This document shows positions 7,323 through 13,110 of a stretch of DNA of 13,227 nucleotides, piece by piece. The position numbers and the translations under genes were made by a program. The stretch spans positions 1-13,227 of the forward strand of contig CAYQAE010000053.1 of NCBI GenBank assembly GCA_964415445.1, given 5' to 3'. The notes under the pieces were generated by a model. That model saw only the letters and a program-made list of their open reading frames with translations, was not told the origin of the DNA and searched no databases. Numbering within the stretch: the stretch's first letter is position 1; each line of letters begins with the position of its first letter. The stretch comes from CAYQAE01 sp964415445 [NCBI: uncultured archaeon] (GTDB lineage: Archaea; CAYQAE01).

Positions 7323-8184
7323 AGCTTTTGTTGGAGCACACATTAGCGGTTTTTTTGCACCTATTTATTATTATGAAGATACCCAAAAGACGGGCTCAAT
7401 TGGAGGTGGAATAAATTTAGAAGATGGAGTTACCACTTCAGTTGATGCAAAAGAAGGAGATGGAAAAATTGAAATATTCTTTAACAAAGAAAAAATGGAT
7501 CTTGAAATCATAAAAGAAGCAGCATATCTAATTTTGCCCAGAGAATATTATGATATTAAAGTAAAATTTGAATCTGAATTTGAATTAGAAGAAGGATTTG
7601 GAATAAGTGGAGCTTTGGTGCTTGGATTTTTGATGGCAATTAATAAAGAATTGAAATTAGACCACAACTACATAGATCTTGTTAAATTTGCACACCACAT
7701 TGAAGTTACAAACAAAACGGGATTAGGAGATATTATAGGTCAATATCATGGCGGTATGACAATAAGAGAAGTTGCTGGAACTTTTGGAATTGATAGTTGT
7801 ACTAAAATAAATATAGATGAATTCTACAAAGTACTTTGGTGTAGCTTTGGAAAAATAAGTACCAAAGAACTCCTAAATAATAGAGAAAAAATAAATTTAG
7901 TACACAAAGAAGGGATTAAAGCATTAAATAACCTTATAAAGAATAAAACTCCTCACAATTTTATGAAAGTATCAAAACAATTTGCAAAAAATACCAAATT
8001 AACAAATGAAAGAATAAAAGCTATTGATGAATCTGTAGATATTGATGTATCCCAAGTTATGCTTGGAAATACTGCTTTTGCTTTGGTTAGGGAAGAAGAA
8101 ATTGAAAAAAATTTAGCTAAATTAAATAAATTCGGAGATTTTAAAATTTCAGATATAAGCACAGGTGGTGCAAAAATTGTCTGA
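7315..8184 (+). CDS. Archaeal pantoate kinase (GHMP family)
   Basis: Phosphorylates pantoate to 4-phosphopantoate with ATP, the first of two archaea-specific steps that replace bacterial PanC/CoaA. It is 289 residues long. The N-terminus MAKAFVGAHISGFFAPIY and GSIGGGINLEDGV match the family; the GHMP nucleotide-binding motif is LEEGFGISGALVLG (about 91-104). TNKTGLGDIIGQYHGGM (about 132-148) is characteristic of pantoate kinase, and the chain ends STGGAKIV. The start has a GAGGT SD and overlaps the lysA-like gene by 8 nt. The partner enzyme, the phosphopantoate-beta-alanine ligase, originally seems to have followed with an 8-nt overlap but is now separated by the inserted ATPase gene. The last 18 bases (8167-8184) are one copy of the flanking direct repeat. 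Confidence 0.92.
   Translation: MAKAFVGAHISGFFAPIYYYEDTQKTGSIGGGINLEDGVTTSVDAKEGDGKIEIFFNKEKMDLEIIKEAAYLILPREYYDIKVKFESEFELEEGFGISGALVLGFLMAINKELKLDHNYIDLVKFAHHIEVTNKTGLGDIIGQYHGGMTIREVAGTFGIDSCTKINIDEFYKVLWCSFGKISTKELLNNREKINLVHKEGIKALNNLIKNKTPHNFMKVSKQFAKNTKLTNERIKAIDESVDIDVSQVMLGNTAFALVREEEIEKNLAKLNKFGDFKISDISTGGAKIV
8167..8184 (+). repeat. Direct repeat, left copy (end of pantoate kinase)
   Basis: GGTGCAAAAATTGTCTGA, identical at all 18 positions to 9549-9566; the match ends at both outer flanks. This copy encodes the last residues and stop codon of pantoate kinase. It also contains a now idle GGTG-N6-TTG start signal like the one used by the ligase gene. Confidence 0.95.
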
Positions 8185-8214
8185 TTTTTTGTTTTTTTAT
8201 TTAGTAAAAACTAA
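8185..8214 (+). terminator. T-rich terminator after pantoate kinase
   Basis: Two dense T tracts (six, then seven T's, 8185-8198) begin at the very first base after the pantoate kinase stop. They are followed by a small hairpin TTAGT-AAAA-ACTAA (8201-8214). Oligo-T tracts terminate archaeal RNA polymerase, so transcription of the upstream operon probably stops here. Confidence 0.6.
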
Positions 8215-8266
8215 CAAATTCATATATAAAGGATTACATGACCATAGAAAAAAATGACATATTATG

Positions 8267-8282
8267 TTCCACGCTCGTGGAA
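8267..8282. promoter_or_regulatory. 16-bp palindrome, likely operator of the ATPase gene
   Basis: TTCCACGCTCGTGGAA: perfect 7-bp arms around a 2-base centre, unusually GC-rich for this region. It ends three bases before the TATA box and so would overlap the BRE/TFB contact zone, a usual place for an archaeal repressor or activator. It might instead be recognised by the cassette's own protein. Confidence 0.6.
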
Positions 8283-8285
8283 ATA

Positions 8286-8293
8286 TTTATAAA
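8286..8293 (+). promoter_or_regulatory. TATA box of the ATPase gene
   Basis: TTTATAAA, identical to the box before the ribosomal operon. Its centre lies about 27 bases before ATG 8317, predicting a leaderless transcript. Confidence 0.7.
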
Positions 8294-8316
8294 TAAAACC
8301 TAATATATGTATAGAT

Positions 8317-9546
8317 ATGAAAGAAGCTATCAAAAAATGGAACTTTTTTTGGAAAGATTCTACTCTGTTAGAGAAAGTAATAGGAGTAGAAAGAAATATT
8401 TTAGAAGAAATGATCTTAAAACTTGAAACTAGACATATTAAAGATATAATTGGAGTACGTAGAAGCGGAAAAACGGTTTTAATGTATCAAATTATAAATA
8501 AACTCTTAAAAAAAGGTATAAAAACCAAGAGAATACTATATCTCAATTTTGATGACCCTGAATTTTTTGATATCAAGGAGACCATAAAAAATGCATTGCA
8601 AATCAATCCAGATATAAAATATGTTTTTTTAGATGAAATACAAAATATAGACGCCTGGGAGAGAATAATAAGAGTATATTATGATAGAAATAAATTTGAG
8701 CAGATTTTTGTATCAGGATCCTCTGCTTCACTAATTTCAAGAGATGTAGGAAAAACACTAACTGGAAGACACATGACTACTTCAATGCTACCTTTTTCAT
8801 TTAAGGAATTTCTCAAATATCACAAAGTTAACCACTTAATTTCAGATCAAGAAAAAATTATTCACTGTCTTGAAATCTATCTGAATCAAGGTGGTTTTCC
8901 TGAAATTTTGGACAAAAGTGAATTTATTGCTAAAACAATTTTAGTTGATCTATATAATGATATACTTTCGAGAGATATTGTTTCGCGCTTTGATGCAGAG
9001 ATAGAAATTGTTCAAAAAATAGGATATTATTTAATGACGAATTTATGTTCAATTTTTTCATATAATAGTATTGCTAGAGCTCTAAATTTACATTATAATA
9101 CAGTAAAAAAATATATTCCTTATTTTGAAGAAGTTTTCCTTGTATTTTGTACACCTTTTTTTTCATGGAAAGTTAAAAGTCATTTTAAGAAAAATAAGAA
9201 ATGTTATTTAGTAGACAATGGCCTTAGAAATGCTGTTTCATTTAAATTTTCAAAAGATTTAGGCAAATTAGCTGAAAATGTAGTTTTAGTTGAATTAAAA
9301 AGAAGAAAAAATGATGTTTATTTTTGGAAAGGCAAAAAAGAAGTAGATCTTGTAGTAAGAGAAGAAAATAAATTGACCGCTATAAATGTTAGTTATACTG
9401 ATAAAATCCCAAAAAGAGAGCATGAAGGACTTTTAGAATTCAAAAAAGAATATAAAAATGCAAATTTAATATTGATAACTAAAGAAATAGAAAAAGAAGA
9501 AAATAATATTAATTACATTCCACTTTGGAAGTGGCTTACAAATTAA
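8317..9546 (+). CDS. AAA+ ATPase with C-terminal DUF4143-like domain
   Basis: A 409-residue protein of the large, poorly understood archaeal/bacterial ATPase family with an N-terminal AAA domain and a C-terminal DUF4143 region. Walker A is GVRRSGKT (46-53), Walker B YVFLDEIQ (102-109), a sensor-1-like FVSGSSASLIS (131-141), and a likely Arg finger lies in LTGRH (148-152). A winged-helix-like segment follows (SYNSIARALNLHYNTVKKYI, 248-267). Then comes YLVDNGLRN and a restriction-endonuclease-fold remnant: AEN (319-321), EVDLVV (342-347) and INVSY (356-360), where active enzymes would have an ExK. The nuclease site thus looks inactive. The ATG fits a leaderless mRNA. The gene sits between two CoA genes, flanked by an 18-bp direct repeat. 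Substrate or partner is unknown. Confidence 0.9.
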   Translation: MKEAIKKWNFFWKDSTLLEKVIGVERNILEEMILKLETRHIKDIIGVRRSGKTVLMYQIINKLLKKGIKTKRILYLNFDDPEFFDIKETIKNALQINPDIKYVFLDEIQNIDAWERIIRVYYDRNKFEQIFVSGSSASLISRDVGKTLTGRHMTTSMLPFSFKEFLKYHKVNHLISDQEKIIHCLEIYLNQGGFPEILDKSEFIAKTILVDLYNDILSRDIVSRFDAEIEIVQKIGYYLMTNLCSIFSYNSIARALNLHYNTVKKYIPYFEEVFLVFCTPFFSWKVKSHFKKNKKCYLVDNGLRNAVSFKFSKDLGKLAENVVLVELKRRKNDVYFWKGKKEVDLVVREENKLTAINVSYTDKIPKREHEGLLEFKKEYKNANLILITKEIEKEENNINYIPLWKWLTN

Positions 9547-9548
9547 AA

Positions 9549-9566
9549 GGTGCAAAAATTGTCTGA
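9549..9566 (+). repeat. Direct repeat, right copy (SD and start of the ligase gene)
   Basis: Same 18 bases as 8167-8184. Here the GGTG (9549-9552) is the Shine-Dalgarno, followed by six bases and the TTG start (9559) of the phosphopantoate ligase; the copy lies two bases after the ATPase stop codon. Confidence 0.95.
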
Positions 9567-10293
9567 AGTTCCAAATTCACATCCTAGAAAATTATCACTA
9601 GATACACGTGAAAAATTAGTTGAAGGATACAAAAAAGGATTAGTAGCAGAAGCAGGTTTAATTGCACATGGTAGAGGAGAAGCGTTTGATTATTTAATAG
9701 ATGAAACAACTCAAGATTTTGCAAAGGAAGCTACATATGCAGCTTGTTCAGCTTTAATTTTAGCAGATCGCCCTATAATTTCATGCAACGGAAATGTAGC
9801 TGCATTAGTTTCCGAAGATATAATTCATCTAACAGATTTAATTAATGCCAAAATTGAAGTAAATCTTTTTTATAAGACTCAAAAACGAATGGAAAAGATA
9901 ATCTCTTTTTTAAAAGAAAAAGGTGCAAAAGAAGTTTTGGGAGCTAAAGTAGAAAAAAAAATATCAGGATTATCTAGCAAAAGATCAGAAGTTTCAAAAG
10001 AAGGTATTTATAAATCAGACGTAGTTTTAGTCCCTCTAGAAGATGGTGATAGAACTGAAGCATTGAAAAAATCAGGAAAAAAAGTTATCACGATTGATCT
10101 AAATCCTCTATCTCGTACTGCCCAATATGCAGATATTACAATTGTTGATAATATCACAAGAGCAATTCCATTTATGATCAAAATTATAACTGAAAATAAA
10201 ACTTCCAAAAAGAACTTGAAAGAAATATTTGATAGTTATAACAATAAAAAAATTTTACAAAGAGCAATTGAGAAAATAAAAAATTCAACTTAA
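9559..10293 (+). CDS. 4-phosphopantoate-beta-alanine ligase (archaeal phosphopantothenate synthetase)
   Basis: Condenses 4-phosphopantoate with beta-alanine using ATP to give 4'-phosphopantothenate, the substrate of CoaBC. The 244 residues fit the family. Family signatures are PNSHPRKLSL at the N-terminus, GLIAHGRGEAFDYL (about 33-46), PIISCNGNVAAL (about 72-83), VPLEDGDRTEALKKSGK (about 158-174), and IDLNPLSRTAQYADITIVDN (about 179-198). A GTG at 9550 is also in frame, but it belongs to the GGTG Shine-Dalgarno; TTG 9559 has the right spacing and homologues begin shortly before the PxSHPR block. Since a terminator follows pantoate kinase and only two bases separate the ATPase stop from this SD, the gene is probably transcribed with the ATPase. 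Confidence 0.92.
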   Translation: MSEVPNSHPRKLSLDTREKLVEGYKKGLVAEAGLIAHGRGEAFDYLIDETTQDFAKEATYAACSALILADRPIISCNGNVAALVSEDIIHLTDLINAKIEVNLFYKTQKRMEKIISFLKEKGAKEVLGAKVEKKISGLSSKRSEVSKEGIYKSDVVLVPLEDGDRTEALKKSGKKVITIDLNPLSRTAQYADITIVDNITRAIPFMIKIITENKTSKKNLKEIFDSYNNKKILQRAIEKIKNST

Positions 10294-10337
10294 AATAATT
10301 TGAATCAATTTAATAGCATATTGAAATTTTATGACCT

Positions 10338-10368
10338 TTTAAAAAATCAAGAAAAATTGTTTTTTAAA
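10338..10368 (+). terminator. Hairpin terminator after the ligase gene
   Basis: Inverted repeat TTTAAAAAA/TTTTTTAAA (9 bp), with CAA/TTG continuing the stem past one bulged T and a GAAAAA loop. The right arm carries six T's. It lies 45 bases after the ligase stop and about 64 bases before the next gene. The rest of 10294-10431 is AT-rich; a weak TATA-like string near 10395-10405 could serve the membrane-protein gene. Confidence 0.5.
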
Positions 10369-10431
10369 TTATAACTTAATTTAGAAATTATCATAAAATA
10401 TTAAATGTTTTAGATATACAAAGAAATTATT

Positions 10432-11163
10432 ATGTATATTATTGATGTTTTTCTTGTAATTATTTCTCTTTTGTTAATATCTATTGCTCTTTTAACTGCA
10501 CTTACCTCATACGAATTTTATAAGCTAGATTATCAACAATTTAAATATTATATTATAGGACTTCCTTTTTATTTGATAGCTGTTCTATCATTTCTTATCC
10601 AATATATTGTACTACCACCGCTTACTAAAACTGAAAATGCTATATGTGGATCCATAGTAAGGGTCACTTCTCTAATAGGTCTTTTATTTTTTATAATAAA
10701 TACACAAAGGCTGGCAAAAATAGAAAATCCAAACTTTCATGAAGAAAAAAAATTACATTCAATATTTCCATTCCTTGTTATAGCCACCTGTCTATTTAGT
10801 ATTGCATATTTACCTACATTATATATTTCTAAAGATATTTATAACATACTAAGTGTAATTTCTTTAATATTGTTTATCACATTAGTATTTTTGGCTGCTG
10901 TTTTATTTTTTCATATGATAGAAATATTCAATCCTCCACTTGATGGTATTATTCTACACAATGTTATTGCCATTATAATGTTTTTTGTGGCAGGGATAGC
11001 TATTATACAGATTTTAGAGCCATTAGAAACAAATGGAGAAGGTTTTAGAGATATAAGTAATTTTAGAGCAAGTATAGCAACATTTGCATTAGCAATTGGC
11101 TCTGCTATGTTTTTAATATGCTTTAAGTGCGTAGACAGACTTCGAAAAGCTTTATACAGTTAA
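10432..11163 (+). CDS. Unrecognised seven-transmembrane protein
   Basis: A 243-residue, very hydrophobic protein I do not recognise. Seven likely membrane helices lie at about 4-25, 40-61, 72-90, 111-130, 138-163, 172-195 and 212-231. The loops between helices 3 and 4 (KIENPNFHEEKKLH) and 6 and 7 (LEPLETNGEGFRDISNFR) are polar, and the C-terminus is short and basic. There is no signal peptide or attached kinase or enzyme domain. The layout recalls the stand-alone 7-TM sensor regions found before archaeal histidine kinases, but that is only a resemblance in topology. It ends three bases from the convergent DUF89 gene; no operon partner is visible. Confidence 0.75.
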   Translation: MYIIDVFLVIISLLLISIALLTALTSYEFYKLDYQQFKYYIIGLPFYLIAVLSFLIQYIVLPPLTKTENAICGSIVRVTSLIGLLFFIINTQRLAKIENPNFHEEKKLHSIFPFLVIATCLFSIAYLPTLYISKDIYNILSVISLILFITLVFLAAVLFFHMIEIFNPPLDGIILHNVIAIIMFFVAGIAIIQILEPLETNGEGFRDISNFRASIATFALAIGSAMFLICFKCVDRLRKALYS

Positions 11164-11166
11164 AAG

Positions 11167-12024
11167 CTATTTAGACCCTTTTAAAATAAAATCGCCTTTT
11201 TGAACATCTAAATGAGAGGCAACTAAATCACATTTTGCCATAAGAAGAAAGAAATAATTTTGTTCACTTAACGCTTCAAAATTCCCTTGACCTTTTGAAA
11301 TTACTATATCAGCCTTGTTCATTTTATCTATAAATTCTTTTGAATTACGCATTGGACCTGTGGTCTCATCACCATTACTTACTTTTTCAAATTCTAAATT
11401 TTTAATATCAGTTAAACCTACATATTTTGCATCCTCATATGTTACATCATTAATAATAGGTCCACCTTTTAGAACAACTGTAATTTTAATATCAGGATAT
11501 TTATTTTGAATCTCTTCAATTAAAATTTTATCAAATACAATTTCTCCACTATTATCTAGAAGATAATAAACTGTCTTTGCAGAATTTAATTTATCAATAA
11601 ATTTATCATAATCATCAATTGCAAAATCAGACTTTAAAACTCGATTTATAGTCTCTTCTAAATTAAATTTATGATCAACTCCAAAATCCACAATATTTCC
11701 AGCTGTGGCTAATTTTATTGCAGTATGAATTGGATCATCTGATTGATCTACAATTTTTTTATATTTGTCATATTCACTCAAAGCTATATCATTATACTCT
11801 TTTTTTATATCAAAGTAGGGGTCATCACATTTTGTAATTTTTCGAATATTTTTATGGACTTGATCTGCAATTGTAGGTGGGGGATCATCTAAGGAAGCAC
11901 ATTCTAATATGGATAATGTTTTTTTCAATACTCTAAACTGAACTTTTTCATCATCTGTAATAGATCTTGTAGTCTTTAGAGTTTGTTTCAAAAGACATGG
12001 AAAACAATCTAAATTAGTTTTCAT
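11167..12024 (-). CDS. DUF89 (ARMT1-like) metal-dependent phosphatase family protein
   Basis: A 285-residue archaeal DUF89 protein. This family contains metal-dependent phosphatases thought to remove damaged sugar-phosphate metabolites. Visible features are the N-terminal CFPCLLKQ motif (Cys7, Cys10), the central AGNIVDFG (108-115), the metal-site segment YLLDNSGEIVFDK (154-166, Asp157 and Asn158), the VLKGGPIINDVTYEDA strand-loop (184-199), ISKGQGNFEAL (242-252) and the C-terminal KCDLVASHLDVQKGD. The CxxC with further cysteines (41, 66, 265) is common in the archaeal subgroup and may bind metal; this is inference. The start ATG matches a leaderless mRNA from TTATAAAA (about 12049-12042). 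Its physiological substrate cannot be read from the neighbourhood. Confidence 0.88.
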   Translation of the reverse strand: MKTNLDCFPCLLKQTLKTTRSITDDEKVQFRVLKKTLSILECASLDDPPPTIADQVHKNIRKITKCDDPYFDIKKEYNDIALSEYDKYKKIVDQSDDPIHTAIKLATAGNIVDFGVDHKFNLEETINRVLKSDFAIDDYDKFIDKLNSAKTVYYLLDNSGEIVFDKILIEEIQNKYPDIKITVVLKGGPIINDVTYEDAKYVGLTDIKNLEFEKVSNGDETTGPMRNSKEFIDKMNKADIVISKGQGNFEALSEQNYFFLLMAKCDLVASHLDVQKGDFILKGSK

Positions 12025-12095
12025 AATGTATAAAGCAGTTTTTTTATAAGCTTAAATATCCTTTGAATCATCAAAAATAAAGTAGTAAGATTAAA
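12025..12095. promoter_or_regulatory. Divergent promoter region, DUF89 gene / methyltransferase gene
   Basis: 71 bases. On the minus strand TTATAAAAA lies about 22 bases before the DUF89 ATG. On the plus strand CTTAAATATCC (12051-12061) is a plausible but weaker TATA box, giving a leader of about 15 nt without a clear SD before the methyltransferase gene. Confidence 0.45.
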
Positions 12096-12815
12096 ATGTC
12101 GCCACATACCGCACAAGAATACGATAAATTAACAAAAGATCGAGAATTTAAACAAAAAATCTATCAAGAAATTATAAACGAAGTTAATGATTTAAAATCT
12201 AAAAAAATACTTGATTTAGCTACCGGTACTGGACATCTAGCTGAGAAGATAGATATAGATACTTTTTTTGGAATTGATATCGACCTAGACAGAATTGAGC
12301 TAGCTAATAAAAAGCAACTAAACGCTAACTTCATCTATGCAAATGCAGAACATATGCCTTTTAGATCTGAAAATATTGATTTAGTTGCAGCTATTATGTG
12401 TGTCCATCATATCTTAAATCCATATAAAGTATTTTCAGAAGTAAGTAGAGTATTGAAGAAAAATTCAAAATTTATGATATTTGATATTTTAGGTTCAGAT
12501 AACAAAAAATTGAATGAAAAACTAAAAGAAGCAATTTATAAAAATACAAATGAAGAAAAACCATATAGTAGAGATGATATTCATAAATTTATAGAACTTG
12601 CAAATTTAAAAATAGCTCATCAAGATATTTGGGAAATAAATATTGAAAATATGGAATCTGAATCTTTTGTCAAAAAATTTGAAGAAGGATATAATTTAAT
12701 TTCAGATAAAAATTTACAAAAAATCTTTGAACAAGAATTCTTCAAAAGAGAAAATGGTAATTATACTGGAAAACTAAAATTCATAAATTTAGTAGCAGAA
12801 AAAGAATCAATCTAA
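12096..12815 (+). CDS. Class I SAM-dependent methyltransferase (UbiE-like), substrate unknown
   Basis: A 239-residue Rossmann-fold methyltransferase. Motif I is ILDLATGTGHL (38-48), the acidic end of strand 2 lies in GIDIDLDRI (59-67), motif II-like NAEHMPF is at 83-89, and IDLVAAIMCVHHI (94-106) followed by FSEVSRVLKKNSKFMIFDI (113-131) completes the Methyltransf_11 pattern. The first 10 residues (MSPHTAQEYD) form the usual N-terminal cap. About 100 residues after the core are charged and helical, and hold no known specificity motif, so the substrate cannot be assigned. Its stop codon lies inside the convergent Cys-rich gene (9-base overlap). Confidence 0.87.
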   Translation: MSPHTAQEYDKLTKDREFKQKIYQEIINEVNDLKSKKILDLATGTGHLAEKIDIDTFFGIDIDLDRIELANKKQLNANFIYANAEHMPFRSENIDLVAAIMCVHHILNPYKVFSEVSRVLKKNSKFMIFDILGSDNKKLNEKLKEAIYKNTNEEKPYSRDDIHKFIELANLKIAHQDIWEINIENMESESFVKKFEEGYNLISDKNLQKIFEQEFFKRENGNYTGKLKFINLVAEKESI

Positions 12816-13004
12816 ATCTTTGCAAATCTCTCCATTGGGAAGCATATTATCTGGATGAGAAATACCTTTTTCCTCTAATTGATATCTAACACAATCTTTA
12901 TTTGAGATAAAACAATAATTTTCAACCCACTTTTTATCTAATTTACCTCTCTCATAATAATACTTCATAGGACAAACCGGATACCACTTGCATTTTTTAG
13001 ACAA
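12807..13004 (-). CDS. Small conserved Cys-rich protein
   Basis: A 65-residue protein with the pattern CKWYPVCPMKYYYERGKLD (Cys5, Cys11), VENYC (Cys31), KDCVRYQLEE (Cys38), HPDNMLPNG and a final Cys61. Four or five cysteines in so short a chain suggest a bound zinc or iron-sulfur centre. The motif CKWYxVCPMK...HPDNMLPDG seems familiar from small euryarchaeal proteins without known function, but I cannot name a family with certainty. The start is a TTG (13004-13002): an ATG slightly upstream is in another frame and stops after three codons. A TATA box at 13031-13024 puts the transcript start close to this TTG, so the mRNA is probably leaderless. It converges with the methyltransferase gene and overlaps it by 9 bases. 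Confidence 0.75.
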   Translation of the reverse strand: MSKKCKWYPVCPMKYYYERGKLDKKWVENYCFISNKDCVRYQLEEKGISHPDNMLPNGEICKDLD

Positions 13005-13023
13005 ATTAACACAACATTTTATT

Positions 13024-13031
13024 CTTATAAA
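13024..13031 (-). promoter_or_regulatory. TATA box of the Cys-rich gene
   Basis: TTTATAAG on the minus strand, its centre about 24 bases before TTG 13004. Confidence 0.5.
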
Positions 13032-13033
13032 TA

Positions 13034-13064
13034 TAGTAGCATAATACTTCGTAAGATACTACTA
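13034..13064. repeat. Imperfect hairpin upstream of the Cys-rich gene's TATA box
   Basis: Six perfect outer pairs (TAGTAG/CTACTA), an internal loop and a small inner stem around CTT-CGT-AAG. On the plus strand a run of five T's follows (13066-13070), so it could end plus-strand transcripts. On the minus strand it abuts the TATA box and could be an operator. Confidence 0.4.
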
Positions 13065-13088
13065 CTTTTTCAACATCCTAATGCTTCC

Positions 13089-13110
13089 TGGAATTTAAGT
13101 CAAAATTCCA
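13089..13110. repeat. 8-bp inverted repeat at the end of the small membrane-protein gene
   Basis: TGGAATTT and AAATTCCA around a 6-base loop, spanning the stop codon (13097-13095) of the minus-strand ORF. No T run follows it on the minus strand, so a role as terminator is uncertain. Confidence 0.4.

Larger units (their letters stand above)
8185..9548 (+). mobile_element. Inserted ATPase cassette between two CoA genes
   Basis: The 1364 bases lie between two exact 18-bp direct repeats and hold a terminator-like T tract, a palindrome with TATA box, and one DUF4143-type ATPase gene. Removing the insert plus one repeat joins pantoate kinase directly to the phosphopantoate ligase, with TTG of the ligase overlapping the kinase stop by 8 nt. 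That is the same overlap the kinase has with the gene before it. This strongly suggests a secondary insertion with target duplication or an att-like exchange. No transposase, integrase or convincing terminal inverted repeats are visible, so the mechanism is unknown. Confidence 0.7.

Noticed and set aside
8238-8303. 21-codon ORF between pantoate kinase and the ATPase gene
   Set aside because: It runs through the palindrome and the TATA box, has no SD, and its composition looks random; the regulatory reading explains the region better.
8185-9548. Terminal inverted repeats of an insertion sequence around the ATPase gene
   Set aside because: The ends are AT-rich but do not match as inverted repeats, and no transposase is encoded; only the direct repeat is convincing.
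9550-9558. GTG at 9550 as start of the phosphopantoate ligase
   Set aside because: This GTG is part of the GGTG Shine-Dalgarno; the TTG at 9559 has the correct spacing and fits the family N-terminus.
11164-11166. Three-base gap between convergent stop codons, and the 9-base convergent overlap at 12807-12815
   Set aside because: Tight convergent packing is common in compact archaeal genomes and needs no special explanation.
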